Shown here: positions 1 through 14,300 of the stretch, piece by piece
Position numbering within the stretch: position 1 is the stretch's first letter
How the letters are laid out: every line of letters begins with the position of its first letter
From: Gymnogyps californianus
Taxonomy: Eukaryota > Chordata > Aves > Accipitriformes > Cathartidae
DNA length: 64,000 nucleotides
Direction: 5' to 3'
Assembly: GCF_018139145.2 (NCBI RefSeq)
Contig: NC_059477.1
Location: 12,138,022-12,202,021, forward strand
Program-made: the position numbers and the translations under genes
The notes under the pieces: model-generated
The model's input: only the letters and a program-made list of their open reading frames with translations
What the model was told of the DNA's origin: nothing
Databases searched by the model: none

Positions 1-3000
1 AGTTAAAGACACACCATCATTTGGAAATGTAATTGGTTTTCTTAGGAGATTACTTGTTACTGTTGTATTCATTTTGAAGTGTATTCAGATGCAACTCCAG
101 CCTTTGCCCAGCCGATTTTTATGATCTTTGACATCTGTTTAAAATTATTTAAACATCTGTTTAATGCTGCTTCTCTGTGACCGTAATAAAAAGGATCCTG
201 ATGGTCAGCGGAGAACTGTCAAACACAGGAAAATATTTGGGAAAGGGAGGGAGAGAAGTGGTCCTTTCAGTTCTAGTCACACTGCATTACTCTCAGCAAT
301 CAAGGACAACAGGCAAATACCAGGAGACAGGATGAGGTTTTGCAGTTAATAGCAGCCTAAGTGCACACACTAACCATTTATCTGGGCTTCATTATCCTTA
401 CGCACGCATATGCATGCTTGTAAGGGTAGCCTAAAAATAATTCTGTTGTTTTGTACATACAGGGCCTGAGCTGGTGACAATGAAGTCACAGTCAATTATG
501 ACCCCCCAGGTGCACCAGCTCACAGCTAGACAGAGCCTGTGTCTGTCTCAGATTTACAGCAAGCTTCCCACTGAATTTGGTGGTGCAGGCGTAAAAACAC
601 TAAGCACTACATCTCTTAAAAGTAGCTGTGCAGGCTTCACCTCTAGGTAACTTCCCATTTAATTTTTTTTTTTTTATAGAAAACATTCTCAGTGTCTTTC
701 AAAGACAGAATGATGCATTTTCCCTGTAAACATGCGTAACTATACTCAACAGCTAGGCAGGGGAGAGCTTCCATCAGCCTCTGACAGACATCAACAAGCA
801 GGACGTCCCCACACACAAGCCACTCCGACTGTCACTGCCTCCGATGCCGCACGATGGGTGCATTTGTGCTGAGGCGTGTGAAGGCAACTCGGTCTGTGCA
901 GGCCGAGAGCTGGCATCCCAAATCAAACACAGCCACGCACGGAGTGACTTTGTTGGCTTTAAAAAGGAAGAAGAGGATGGAGTTAGCTACGGAGACAACC
1001 TGCAGGCCTGTGGGCACTGCTGGCAATCCTGCAAGGAGGGCCTCAGCTGGCAAGGCAAGCCTGGAAATGAGATGGAGACACTACAGAAACTTAGATTCTT
1101 CCAAAATAATTTTCCAAAAGCTAACTCACAGAAGGTTATATAGAGAAATATTTTAAGATATTTTACCCTCTCAACAGAGCGCTGACAGGAGCAATTGTCT
1201 GTGTTTGCTGCCCAGAACCGTCAACGGAAACCCTGAAGATTAAAAGCACACTCAGCAGGACTTTGACTAACAGGCTTTCCCTTGAAAAGTTTGCAAGTGG
1301 CAAACAAACAGTTCTCAAGAAACCAAGTTACTTGATGCAAGTATGAAGAATAAGCCGTGCAAAGACCTGCAGGCAGCGGGCAGGGAGAGCAGTGGCAGGA
1401 AACACCCTGCGCCTGGTGGTTACTCAGAGGACAGGAGAGAGGTAGGCCCAGGCAAGACTACTGCTCAAAAAGCAGCCACAAAAGTCAAAAACCAATTGAT
1501 ACTTTCACCCTTAGAGAGCTTTGGTGAAGGGGAAAGGAGACTCATGAGAAGGAGGGAATGGCAACTCAAAATACAGGAAGGAATGAAGAGCTGCAGCAAG
1601 CAGGTTCCTCAAACAGCACCTGAGGGGCACAGCAAGGGTTTTCATGCCCTGTCATACATGCAGAGCCAGGCTCAAACTGTGTCAGTGCAACTCACACCTG
1701 AAAGCCTCTGGCCACCCACTTGTTGAAGCACTTATCTTCTGCTCCTTCTGAACTCTAGCTTAAATGCAGAGGCTTTTATCACATACAACTGCACCCTCAC
1801 ATAATATAAAATACTAACACTTACCAAAATGGAAAAGGTACAACCAATAAACTGGATGGGGAACAACAGAGTAATAACTCTTAGAATTGAAAAAAAAATT
1901 TTTTTCAGTCCTTAAAGCAATTGGCATGCTTGCTGTAATCACCATTCACTGCAGAGATGGTAAAAAAAAAAAATGAACGGACAAAAGTTTTAAGATTTAG
2001 AGTAAGTTTTGCAATATTTGTATATGACAACTGCAATATTTAGAAGATCAGAACACTTACAACTGCACAGACACACTACTACAGACAAAGATTACAATCC
2101 TAGGCATTTAATTTAAGTTTTATGAATTATCTTAGGTTGTTTTCAGCTTAACATTTAGTCATTCAAAAATGGCTAGTGGGGGGTTACTGAAGAAAGGAAG
2201 GCCTGGAAGAAATTCATGCAGAAATGAATGATGGTAGAATATACTTCCTGTGGTTAAATGATTTAAGGGTTTCTCGTGGCCCGACTGATGAGCTAGCAAT
2301 TACCGTCACTGGAAGCAAATTCAAGTAACCTACACTAATGCTCAACTCTTAAACTAAGCTCTCCTGCCTAAGAAGTGAATGCAGCCAAAGTACCTATAAT
2401 CTCTTTGAAGGATTAAGCATAGCAATAACCTTTCAGCTATATCAAAAAAGAAGCAATAATGAAAGTCTGTCTTCAAAGCCCGTATGAGAAACTGTGTGAT
2501 TAATTTCTCATCTATCTGAACGCTCCACGTGCTGTTAGATGCGGTTGGTAAGAGAAGCCAAGAATGGAGGCGAGGAGGAAACAGGTTACTTAGAGAAACA
2601 TGTGTTTAAATTCTCAGTGTGGGGGTTCTCTAGTTGTCTCCTACACGAAGCTCTCCTCACTGGTCAAGAAAGTCATGGATCCAGAGGAAAGCACGCGCTA
2701 CAGAAATCACAACGACAAGCAGAGGAGAGAGCTCTCTGTTTCGGAGTGAACCTCCCCTGAGCATCGCAACTAAGACCTGAACCAGACTTCACACTCAGTG
2801 CAGAAAAAGCAGCCCACACTCACAGCAGCCCAGGTCCCAATGGCTGCAGGTACGCGTGGTACGCAGCACCCTACGTACTGTAATTCCCTTTGCAGGGGAC
2901 TGCAAGCACACGGACTGCTGTGGCCTCTGGTGTTTAAGCAAAAGGAAATGGTTTCCTGAATCGCTGCAAGTTATCACTGCCACAATTGCCTCGATCCTTA

Positions 3001-5354
3001 AGAGCAGGAAGAAACGCAGAAGGAGCCTGCTCCTGCAGCCGCAGTGAGTATGAGCATGGGTAGGAGTTGTTACAGGAATGCAAATCCTCCCAGGCACGTC
3101 ATTCTTCGTCCCAGCTTCACCTCTGTTTTGCCTAGGTCTGTCTATAAACATGTGGGGCTGCTGCTACTGTGTCTCTTTTAGTTAGAGGTGGGCCAGCCTA
3201 GGGACGGCACTCTTCGAACCTGATGTAGATGAAAAGTACAGCTTGGCCTGATGCACACAGAGCTGCTGCTGCAGGCCGCACAGCCCCAGTGCCTTGGTTA
3301 CAACTGCTCGGGCTGCATGTTGGAAAGGCTCTGCCAGCAACGGCTCCGAATACACAGAAACAGGCACATGTAAACTTCTGCACTCAGCTTAAGAGGAAGC
3401 ACCACAGCCAGCTTTGAATGTATCCTCCCCCTCCTCCAGTCTCTCAGAAGAAAAAGATCTGATGAAGAAACTGAAGAAAATCAAAAGAGATCCAGTAGGA
3501 TGAGTACAGGAGACCAATATATCCCTTTGTAAATGACAGGAGACACATACCCACAAAGAAAAACTATCAGCCTGTCATATCGTGTCCCAGGCCACAGCCT
3601 GACCAGGAACCACCATGAGCATCCACCAATATTCGGAGCATCCCCAAAGCAGGCATGCTGCAGGGGTGTAACGGCAGCTGCAAGGAGCCTCGTCCCTCAG
3701 CTTTGAGGGTTCTCAGAAGAGAAGAAAAGGCAGAACGCTAAGACAACAGCCTACCATTTTTTATAGCAATACAGACTTCGTCAAGACGTGATCCACTTGA
3801 CTTAAATCTGTTTTGACTTCTACCGCTGCTGCTGAAGCAAAATCCTTGCTGCAAGATTCCAGCAAAGGTTTAAAAACTCTAAAGGCAGTAAATTCAAGGG
3901 CTTCATTAAATATGTAAAAAGCACTGAAATGGTACAATTTTGGTCCTCCATAATGTATGTATTTTTAATATTAATGCTTGCTGTTTGGATTTTTAATACG
4001 CACATCCTACCTGAATCTCTTTATGAGACTCAGTCTGTGCACCACAGGGTAGTGAAGCCTCATGGCGTGAAACATTTTCTTTGCCGGTCATAAGCACCAC
4101 ATCTAAAGATGAGGATGTTCGAGGGACACATCAGGAGACAGCCCATAAATACTGCCTTCTGCTACACACGAAAACGCGTTATAGACCATGCTTGGTCACA
4201 CAGTGCCGCTTTTACTTTAGAAGCGGCTTTATCCTTTTTTCCTTTCAAAACTCTTTTCAACGTGCTATGTAGCGGCTTTGTGCATGTGGAAGATTTTCTT
4301 AGAAAAGCATAAATAGACTGCGAGTGAGGCCTGTGATCTATAAGTAAGGGGTATTTGGAGAGGGGCTGGGTGCAGACAGTCCTGAACCCAACAGGAAGGT
4401 CTGAGGCTTGCAGGACACCCACACTGCAGATCACAGGCAGACCACGTTAAATTAAAAATAGCAGATTAAAGCACACAAAGGGTGTAACAGTTGGTAGAGT
4501 ATGTGGATAAATCAGGATGTGGGAGCCATAATATCAATTTACTAAATATTTTTAAATGCTTTTAACTACTAGCGATAAGGAATACTTTAATACTGATTAC
4601 AGCTGTCTGCCCATCGCTAAATTTAACACGATCTAAGGGTTTAATACTATGGTTTTTCCTAGTAGCCTGCAAACAACAGCGACAGCTAACCCGAATAGGC
4701 ACTTCCTAAGTAAAAAGGCGACAAGAAAAATAATTTATACGTATGGCACGGCAATGAAACGAGGGAGAAATCCCAAGGAAGGATAAGCAGAGCCAAGAGG
4801 CCTTTCGAAACGAGCCAACATCCACTTCCATCCCACCCCGCCGACGGGAGATGTCAGGATTTCACCGAAGACCGCGGGGCGACGGCGGCGCGCTCGGCTG
4901 CGCGGCGGGGGACGGGCGAGCGCCTGCGGCGAGTACCCGGCTGCCGCCGCCGCGACGCCCGGGGAGCTGCGCCCTGCCCGGCCCCGCGCCCCCGGCCCCG
5001 GCCCCGGCCCCGGCCTGCCCGCCCGCACACGCCGCCTGCGCGGGCGGAGACAATGTCCGCCGGGAGGGGAAGAGAAGCGCATCTGCGGCGGCTCGGCGGG
5101 CGGGGGGGCAGCGGGGAGCCGGCACCGCACGGCGAGCAGCCGTGGCGGCGCCCCCGGGGAAGGGGGGACCGCGCCGCCCCCGGCCGCCTCCGCTGCGGGC
5201 CCCGCAGAGCCCCCGGCTGAGGAGAAGGACCTCCCCCGGCGGCTCGGCCGCCCCACACAACGCGGAGCCGGGCTGGGCCGGGGCGCGCTGCCGCGGCAGG
5301 CTGAGGCTGAGGGAAAGCCCGCCGCCCCGCTCCCGCCCGCCCCGCGGCGCCCAC
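1..5354 (-). other. ANKRD44: ANKRD44 intron 1 (3' part lies outside the window)
   Basis: The ANKRD44 donor at 5353-5354 opens an intron that runs leftward past position 1. I looked on the minus strand for the next ankyrin exon and found none. The right end (about 4840-5354) is CpG-island sequence; the rest is ordinary AT-rich intron with short A/T runs. The open frames here are short, lack domains and overlap on both strands, so none is called. No repeat family was recognised in 1-4800. Confidence 0.7.
4990..5015. repeat. Four tandem CCCCGG hexamers (GGGGCC on the ANKRD44 strand)
   Basis: Four perfect copies of CCCCGG run from 4990 to 5013 and are followed by CC. Read on the minus strand they are GGGGCC units, 340 nt inside ANKRD44 intron 1. 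This is the same unit as in the C9orf72 repeat, but four copies is short and within normal variation for a CpG island. Confidence 0.9.
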
Positions 5355-5381
5355 CTGGTCGGCGAGCTTGAGCACTGCCAT
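5355..5381 (-). CDS. ANKRD44: ANKRD44 coding exon 1 (partial gene, first nine codons)
   Basis: The exon encodes MAVLKLADQ and then meets a consensus donor (CAG|GTGGGC). The human ANKRD44 protein, as I recall it, starts MAVLKLTDQ, and its first coding exon ends at the same phase-0 position, so eight of nine residues match. The start has a strong Kozak context (A at -3, G at +4). ANKRD44 is a long array of ankyrin repeats that serves as a regulatory (ARS-B) subunit of protein phosphatase 6. All ankyrin repeats are encoded by later exons left of this window. Position next to SF3B1, in the same orientation, supports the call. Nine codons alone would be weak evidence; the combination of sequence, donor, CpG island and synteny makes it good. 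Confidence 0.85.
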
Positions 5382-8300
5382 CCTCCGCCGCTCCTCCCGC
5401 GCACATGCAGTTCCTGCGACGGGCGGCGAGCGCGCCCCGCGACCGGCGCTGCTGCGGCGGCGGCAGCGGCTCCGCTCCGCGCCGGCGGGGCGGGGCGGGG
5501 GCGCGGAGGCCGCCTCGCCTCGCCCAGCCCGGCCCGGCCCAGGAAGCGGGAGGCGGGGGGAGCTGCCGCGCACGGGCCGCGCCGCCACCGCCGCCTGCCG
5601 CCGCCTTTGTTCGCGCCGGCGGACGGTGCTTGCGCGGAGCGCAGCGCAGGGCCGCCCCGGGGGCTCTCGGCGCCCCCGCCCCGCCGGGCAGCGCGAGGGG
5701 CGGTGCCGCCGGACCGGGCCTGCCCCGCCGCCCGGACCCGCCCCGCGCCCCGGGGGGCGGCCCTGACCGGCGGCCTGGCCCGGGCCGTAGTCGGGGGTCC
5801 CCGGGGGCACCTGCCGCACGCCGCGGGTGGGACCCGGAGGGGCTGGCTGCTGCCGGTCTGGAGCCGAAACCCGAGCGCCCCCAGCCCCCTCAGGGAGACG
5901 GTGGTACCCCCGTCAGATCGGCTGTCTCAGAGGGAGGCCATGGTACCCCCGTACCCGCTTCAGGGTGGGCGGCCTGGCAGGGCTCCAGGCTTGTGGCATG
6001 CACTTGGCTTCACTCCCATGAGGACTGAGGTCTTCAGGCCCACTTTCGTTCCCACCACGCTGAGGGAAAGCAGGGAACATGCTGTTCCAAACCCATGTAA
6101 AAGTGGAAGCCGAGGCCTTTACCTTTCTCTTTTTTCCGTGTGTGCGTGCATATGCAGAGAAACTAAGTGTTCGTCAAATCCCATGAAACAGGCGCAACTG
6201 TCAAGAGTCTTTTGGGGTTTTTTTTTACCTCGTTTAGGATTATACGGTTTTAACAGCTGCCTTGCCAGAATCTGGTAACTCCTGACAAGTCCAAGTCTTT
6301 GCATACTCAATATATTATTTCACTTTTCAAGGACTAGCACATCAGATAAACTGTACTTCTTTTTAAACAAGCAAGCAAACAAGCTGCACAGTCCCTGCCC
6401 AGTGCTGCAGAGGAAAATGAACATCATCCAATGTTCCTGGTTCAGCTGACCTGGGGGAAGCTTCAGTTCCACCCTCAGATCTGGCTGTCAGTGTGACTCG
6501 AGCACCAGAGCAAGACTGCACAGCCAAGCACATCAGTGGGGAAAAAAAAAGAAGAAAAAAAAAAAAAGCATAAAGGGGTAAATTCTTTCTTACCCCTCGG
6601 AGTTGATGAGCTGAATCCCTGAAGCATGTGATTTGATTAAAATCATTGGCACAATGCACAGCAACAGGAGTTATAAACACGCTGAAGGTAATGAGGGTAA
6701 TTACATTTTTCCAAGGACACGTAACTGAAAAGCAAAGGATTGAAGATTCCCTCTTCCCCTCCTCCGTGTTGCACAGAGGCCAGGTATTTCCCCACAAGTT
6801 AGATTCTGCAGTAATGAGCTCCCATACCCCGCGACACATCCGACATGACTCTAATTTATGACTTTTCAACCCTTGATTACAGAACAGGGTGACTTTAAGT
6901 AGTTTAAAAAAAAAAGGGGGGGGAAGTGTCTTCTATGGAAGAAAACCAATCCAAGAAGGAAACAGATGTTGGTTTCAGGCTTCTGAGGCATCATTATAAA
7001 TGGGGATTAAAAATAACATACAAGTTACAACACATTTTGACTCCATCTATTTTAAAGGGGTCTTAACGGAAAAAACAGTGTTAATATAAATCAGTCTTTT
7101 AAAGAAAAAAATAAAAAAGCAGCAAGAGAGAATCCAGTACCTGTTAAGAATGTATGAATTCAGGCAGTTTTTCTTTTTAATATCTTCACCCCTTATGGTC
7201 TTCGTCACGCCAGAACACCTAGAAGCATCATGCTTGCATCAGCAGGTTCACTCTGTGTCAAACAAAGCACTAAGAAGGGCAGTTGGCAGCCCTGCACTGC
7301 TGTGCGCCGTGGACCGGAGCCTTTCTGTGTCCCACTGATTCAATCCAGAAATTCTGCTTTGACAGTCCGCTCCCAGGCTCTGTCGAAACAGACGCTCACC
7401 ACACAGAGGTCAGAAGTAAGCAGAAGTTAGCTTCCAGCTGAGAGCAAGCAAAAAAAGGAAGAGGGAAAATGGAGGGAACTTTCAGCATTATAAGGAAAGG
7501 TCTGTTTTGTTATTTTCCATTGCAGAGGCGTATTTCCAAGGACTTAGCATTCACCATAGCATTTTCCCTGCATTTAAACTTGGTAGATACATAAGGAAAA
7601 CGATTTTTCAGATTTGCTCTGTGCTCCCCTCACTTTCGGATCCAAGAATCTGGTACAAACCCTTGTACCTTCTTTGGGACCCCCGACAATCTCCTGTCAG
7701 GGAGCTAAGCTGATGGTGTGCCATCTGAATGGAAATCTGCTGGTGCAGTAGGAGCCCAGTTCCTTGGAAGTAAATAATTGGGCTAGATGTGAGGTAGTGT
7801 TAAAATATTTTTCTGAGTTTTTTGTTCCCAACAAGCAGTCTCGTGCCAGCTCCTCTTTCCCCGGCCCCACAGGATGGTGTCTGGGAGGACCAACCATCTA
7901 CGATGCCGCTCCTTGGGAAGGTCCCCCTGGGGCATGCAGGACAACAGAAAGTGTTCGCATGCCGTATTAACAGGGCAGCGCTCAGTTTAGAGAGGTCCTT
8001 ACAATTATATTTACACTATCCATTTAAAGTGTCATTTGCATGAACTGCCAAGATTAGTCACAGCGCTACCATCGCTACCGTCACAGTCAAGGAGTCCAAG
8101 ATTTCTCTGACAGTACTATGTCCTCCTCTCCTGTTCACAAAATAGCACAAACAACTATGTTACAGGCTTCTGACTTGCCATGCAGAATCAACTCTCTTTT
8201 CTGAGCTATTTTACTCAACAACTTCTTATCCCTGGCTGGTACATAACAGTAATTTCATAGCCTTCATGGCAACTTCTGGCCAACAGCAAGGAAGAACAGA

Positions 8301-11300
8301 ACTGCCCCAAATATTTTGCAGTTGCCCATGCTGAGATTTCTTGATCTTCTGGTCACGACACAACAGGGCTCTAGGATACTGGCCCACTATAACAGGCCTC
8401 TGCCTTTTTTCCCCCCCCCACCTTTTTTTTTGTTTGTTTTGTCCCCAGCAAAACCAAGTTCCTCCAGTTCCATCTGAAACTGGATGAACGCCATTTGCTA
8501 TTGGCAGTCCTATGTGCACAAGCCACTTCCTCATTCAGATTTTGTGTCAGGAAAGCACTCAGCATTCTTATACCCACTTGGGCTCAGCAAAACTCCCAGG
8601 CACACTTAGATTTAAGCATGCGACTTCAACAGAACTTAAGCATCATCATAAACGATCTGCCCTTTGTTAAGGTCTCACATGCCACTGTCACGTGGCGTAA
8701 TACTGCAAGTCTTGGTTTGGGCACTGACTTAGGACTTGAGAGACTCACTATCAATTCTCTCTCATGCCACAGTGTTCCTGCATGGTCCTGGCTGAGCAAC
8801 CCGGTCTCGTGGTGCCTCGCTTCCTGCTCGTACAAGGAAATTCTCCTGCCTTGCGAGGTGCGGCACTCTGACGCAGCTGGGGAAGGATCTCAGGTAAAGG
8901 CCACCGGCTGCTGCTCTGAGCATTACTTTGCCATCACAGACTCAGTGTTAGTCTTCCCATGCAGCATCAGGAAAACAATATCTGGGAGCTGCACCAGAGG
9001 AAAAGAAAGCAACCTTGAAATAAATCCATTTGCACTGTACTTAAATGCTACAGAGAACTGGGACATGGGTGGGAAGCGGGTGAACAGACTGAGTGCAGGA
9101 GCAAGGTCAGGAGTTCTCCCTGCACCACTGTTCCTCCTGCAGCAATACAAACATCTCAGACAGACAGATCTCTGCATTAGTCTGATGTTTCTGCAGCCTA
9201 ACAGGATGTGGTCACTTTAAGGCAGCCAAAAGTCTGCACCACCACCCTCCTCCCTGCTCCTGCTCTGCCTGCACAGCTGAGCAGCAGAGGCAGGGTAAGG
9301 GCTCGGCTCTGTTTTGCTCTCCAAAGTCAGGTCTGCTGCTGTATTTAAGCAGGATGATCACTCACAGATGGAGGGTGCAATTGTTCCTAGACATGTGTTT
9401 GGCTCCTGCCTCGTGAAGAAAGCTAAAGTAAATATAGTCAGCATATTCCTTAGCAGTGTTTATTTGCCACTGTTGAGCATGGATGAAAGACAGGACTGAT
9501 GGCAGAAGATACATTTGTTATCTCTAACCATTTCTGATGACTTCATGCCTCTAGCATTCCTCTAGCATGCCTCTGGTCTCTACCTGTTACTTATCCTCTA
9601 ACAGCAGCACATAAACATCCTGCTGTGCTTTCTTCCCCCTTACAGACTCGGTGGGAGTCAGACTAGAGTGATGTATAAGCATCATTATGAGACTGCAGTG
9701 GTGGAAACAAGCAAAAACATACAGAGCTGCGTGAATTTGAAATAGGAGGGCAAACACAGGCCACAGCAGGAGACTGGGCAAGCGAAACACCAGAGACGGT
9801 AACTAATTATTGCTGTCACCATCTCCCCCTCCTGCACTGCTACAGCACACAGGGTGATTGGGGGGTGGGAGGGGGGTGGTCACCTCAGAAGATGCTTCAA
9901 GCTGCCTGTCATTGCCCTCTCGAAGTCTTCTCCCTTCTGTTTTACTATGATTTATTTTCACAAGGTGGAATTTATTTTATTATTTTTTCCCATGGGAGAT
10001 TCTTTTTATCTCATTACGTTATTCTTCCTCCTAGATCTACTTGTTTAATATTTACATGGGGCAGGGGGGAATCAAACAAAATGAATCAATCCACTGATAA
10101 GGGCAGAGAGGGGAGAAGAGGAGACCTTAGCAGCACCTCCTCTTATCCAGACACAGGCCTCCTCTCATTTCAAATACTTTTTGATTATACTTCTGCAGCC
10201 ATGTAGTTAACGCACAGAGAGGCTTAGACATATGATACAATTGGAAACTGTGAATTTGAAGCTGAAATCATAACTATTGCAGCCTTCTGCTGTGTTAACC
10301 AAAAAGGAATAAACACTCCCCCATATGTTAAGGTGTTCTTACAGTTGGTCTTAGCTAGCACCTCTCTTGCAGATGTCCATGTAACTAGTACTAGGTATTG
10401 AAAACAGGGGACGAATTCAGGCAGATGACAACTAGACAGGCTAAGCTGGGTCAACTCCTTTCTGGCTACACCAGTCTAGAAATGCATCTCCACAAAAGAG
10501 GAAGATTTCACTGACAGTGGTAAGCATTAGGCTCACTTCAGTTCTTAAAGCAATGTGTTAGTGGCCTGTGCAAACACATATCTATCTTTACCATCCCTGA
10601 CAAGAGATTGCAATAAAATTTTCAGCAATTTGTCACATAGCCCAGTGCTCAATCTAGAAACCAGATAAGTCAGTAGAAAGACACGTTGATTTCCATGGGC
10701 TTTGGACAAGGTTTCACATGATGCAGTGAGGACAGGACAAGGGGGAAGAAAAACCCTATGCTTTTTGCTGCCTTGTATCGCATAAAGAGGGCCAGAGAGA
10801 TCTGGGTTATTTTGTTGTTTGTTTGGGGTTTTTACTTTTATCTCCTGTCCTTCTTTCCTGGAAAATACCAAGTTATCTGATTCTGCTTTAAGTTTTCCAA
10901 CAGGAAAAAAAAAAAACAAACACCAAAAAAACCCCAACACAGAACAACCCCCCCCACACACACACATTGGACACTTCACCACACTACAGAGCCGCTGGGC
11001 TGGCTGTGGAGTCTGGACTCGGTACCAAAACAGACACTCTATACCAACTGGTGCTAAGGTACTGGAGTTAAAAAAGAAGAAAAAGAAATGAGGGGGGGAA
11101 AAAAAAAAGGGATGAGCAAAACCAAGTTAACGAGAGGAAAGTTCAATATTTAAATTTTCTGTTCTCAGCTCTATTCCATTTATGGGTATATACAATATCT
11201 TAAATCTCCTGTGTCATTAATCTTCTAGGGGAAACACGGAGAGAAAATAGAAGATATAAGAAAAGTATGTTTAGGGCTTCCTTGTGCACTTGCTGTGCAT

Positions 11301-14300
11301 AGTGTAAGTATATATGAGTTTAAAGGATTCCAGTCCTACCCATCCCACTCCCCCAACTCAGGACAAGTGTCTTCGGACTTTAAAAGCAGTATCTTCCAGT
11401 ACTCATGGTCTGAAGTGATTCACCAGCTTCGAAGTATTCTTTTTTGTCTAAATCCTCATTTTCCACTGACTTACATTTTGAAGTATGCCTGACCTTTAAA
11501 GAATTCAGCAAATGGTCTCCAGGGGGTAGGATTCCTGTTACAGTGAAACATCCTGTGTACGCCTCTGAGTGCAACATCAGGTAATTGTACAAGTCGTATT
11601 CATCTAATGAGTCATACTCATTAGAAAGATATCATTGATAGTTCAAATGGACACTACACCAACCTCTCTTTATACACTCACTTCACCTAAATAACCTACA
11701 GCAATTAGTTATTTGTAATCCCTAGCTTTGAAGTCTCCTTTTTACTTTCATCCTCAAGATTAAATTCATTGAACTGTCGCACTAATATAAAATACCGAAT
11801 TTTAATGTCAGTTGCATCAGGACATCATCATTATTTTAATATAAGACCATGTCCTTGGTCTTTTCGCTTCTCAGTACCTGCATAATCTTCACTTCTGTCT
11901 GGTACTAGGTACAGCCAATGGGACACCGACGGATGCATGCCAGCAATGTTGAAATCTATGAGCCGAAACAGAATAATTTTTGAAAGAAACAACCAGGTCA
12001 GTTGTCCAAGGTTGCAGTCTTGGAAGTGAGAAGCATTGCACAAGCTAAATTAGGTAGGAATCCATATCAATCCATTCTTAGTGTGCAGAGAGGAAGAAAG
12101 GGCCTATGTCTGAGCCTCTGCTACAACCTAACGAGTCCAACACTAGCTCTAAGACCCAGGTAAGATTTGGGACTGTTCTGCTAGCAAATTCCTTCTCCAA
12201 ACTCAACTATATTTTTCACAGTGCCCAAAAGCCAGCAAGAGATTTCATTTCTGAAGTCACACAAAGAAAGAAATCCCATCCCTGAAGTTGCATTTAATTA
12301 GAAGGGGCGTGGAAGCACACAGCAACTAACATGCAGTTGCCACCAAGGAGGGAGCAACACTGTGGTAGTTTTCTCTCTGATGTTAGGGTTTAGCTCATAA
12401 TCCAAAGGGAGTTTTTCTCCCTTTCATCAGAGAAGTTATGGGGCCAAGAGCTCTGTGGGGAGAACGACGTGACAGAGGATGTCAGTAACATTTTTGGAGG
12501 AACGCTGGAAGTCTGGATTAAGTTCCGATCTGCTAGATGAAAGCTAATGGAAACAAATCAGCCTAACAGACTGTAGTCCATGTTGCTTTATGGTTAAATA
12601 TAAAACAAGCTATGCAGTACCATATATTCCCTTACAAAAAGGGAACACTAGACTAGAACTTTGCAGAATGAAGGTCTGTGAAGTAAACCAATTAAAATAT
12701 CTGAATACACTAAAATATAGATGAGAATTTACGATCTGTTTTCAGGAGAACAAAGCTGGGGGAACAAAGGGTACATACATTATGGTACTGGCTTACCTCA
12801 AGCTAGTTGGATCATCACAGGCCATGCTAAAACTGACAGACGTCCAAATTCTTCCTAGAAGATAAATCAGAAACAGCCATTAAATACTCTTTTGCTGTAG
12901 CAATACTTGGAAACAGTAGAGAGCCAATATTCACGGTCACAGGCCAGAGCCCAGAAGCTTGTCTGCAACCTGAAAGGGGTGATGGGGCTCAGCTCCATGT
13001 GTCTACAAAAGGCAGAAAGCCAGAGGAATAGCCAGCACAGCTCTGAAAATAAGCAGAAACACCAAGCTCTTTGGGGCACAGAATCAATGGGAGCGGCAGA
13101 CTTGGAAAGAGTTTGTTCTGCATTCAGAAACAAAACTACCCACACTCTCCTGCAAATTTAGATCAAGATCACGTGTCATAGCTGATTCACAGAAGTTTCT
13201 TGTTCTTCTATCAGAAAATAATTCCACCAACCCCAAATTTCATCCTGCCACTCATGCAACAAAAGAAAACAGTGTTTTGCTTCTAGCGTTTCTACTGCCT
13301 GGTCCAACTGCAATTTGTATCCCAGTACTTGGCCAACTGTACTAGCCACACACAGGCTGAAGAGGACAAAGTTCCTCCCCTGAAGAGCACAAAGCTTTGG
13401 AACATGAGGAATAAAGGAAATCCAGCAGCACAGTTATCTTAGTTTAGTTTTACTAAATTTTACTTTACATGCTTCATAACTGCTATAGAGACTTGCATTT
13501 ACTGACAGCATTCCTTCTGAAGTGGGTGGTGGTCGTTCTTCAGATTACACATTTTGAGATGTTTTATTCCTCATTCTCACTACTTCCTTGCTAAAAACTG
13601 GGATCTGACTTTTTACAATGGTTTATACTGTAAGCCTGAGGGAAGAAAAATCCATTTTTCTTTCTGTGCTTCAGTTAAAGAAGGAAATAAGTAACATGAG
13701 CCATGAAAGGACTTTGATCCAGAACTAGGGAATGTAAATGCTTTACAGATGCCAAATAAGGATGTTTCCAAAGAAAAAGAAAACAAAGCATTCTCTACCC
13801 CAACCCCTTTTCTTTTCCAAACAAGGTAATGGAAGGAGAATTTTGTAAGATTTTGATGGAAGTTCCATTTCTCCAAGAGGTTGTTCTGTTTTTAATAATT
13901 ACATACATTCATCAGAATAAAGAACTGATTATTTTGACAGGGGCTTATTGTGTTGCTGGGATGGAAAAAAAAATAATTGCTTTAGATCAGGAGTGTCTCA
14001 AAGCCCTATAGCAGCTGGTGAGAAAAAGGGCAGAGAGGCAGGAATCCATCCTTAACTGCAATGATGTTGGTGAAATTATCATGACCTGCCCGATGGCCAC
14101 ACTGCCTGCACAATGCATCCTAGGAAAGTCCACAGCACGTACTGACACTGGTGAAGCCCATGCAGAAAGTGCCACGAATAGGAAGATCCTGTGGTTGACC
14201 GCTTTTATTTGTACTGGATTTTTGGATAGCACATGACCTTGCTCTGACTTACAAACATCAACATCAGTTCATCTTGCACGTTCTTTACCAAAACCCAGCC

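Larger units (their letters stand above)
4840..5880. promoter_or_regulatory. ANKRD44: CpG island promoter of ANKRD44
   Basis: A block of about 1 kb with very high G+C and dense CpG stands out from AT-rich flanks on both sides and encloses the ANKRD44 start codon. GC boxes (CCCCGCCC type) recur at about 5490-5560 and 5680-5760. There is no clear TATA box at the expected place, as is common for CpG-island promoters. The transcription start should lie above 5381 on the minus strand, but it cannot be fixed from sequence. Long open frames on both strands here are composition artefacts. Edges are by eye. Confidence 0.8.

Noticed and set aside
4851..6278. Open frame of 475 codons on the plus strand across the ANKRD44 CpG island, with long minus-strand frames over the same bases
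   Set aside because: High G+C removes stop codons in all frames. The translations are runs of Pro, Ala, Arg and Gly with no domain, and frames on both strands overlap. Only the nine-codon ANKRD44 exon inside is supported.
8495..9220. Open frame of 241 codons on the plus strand in the gene-free region
   Set aside because: It is long for AT-rich sequence, but I recognise no domain, repeat or splice context. Partial frames on the opposite strand cover the same bases. Kept out as a chance frame.
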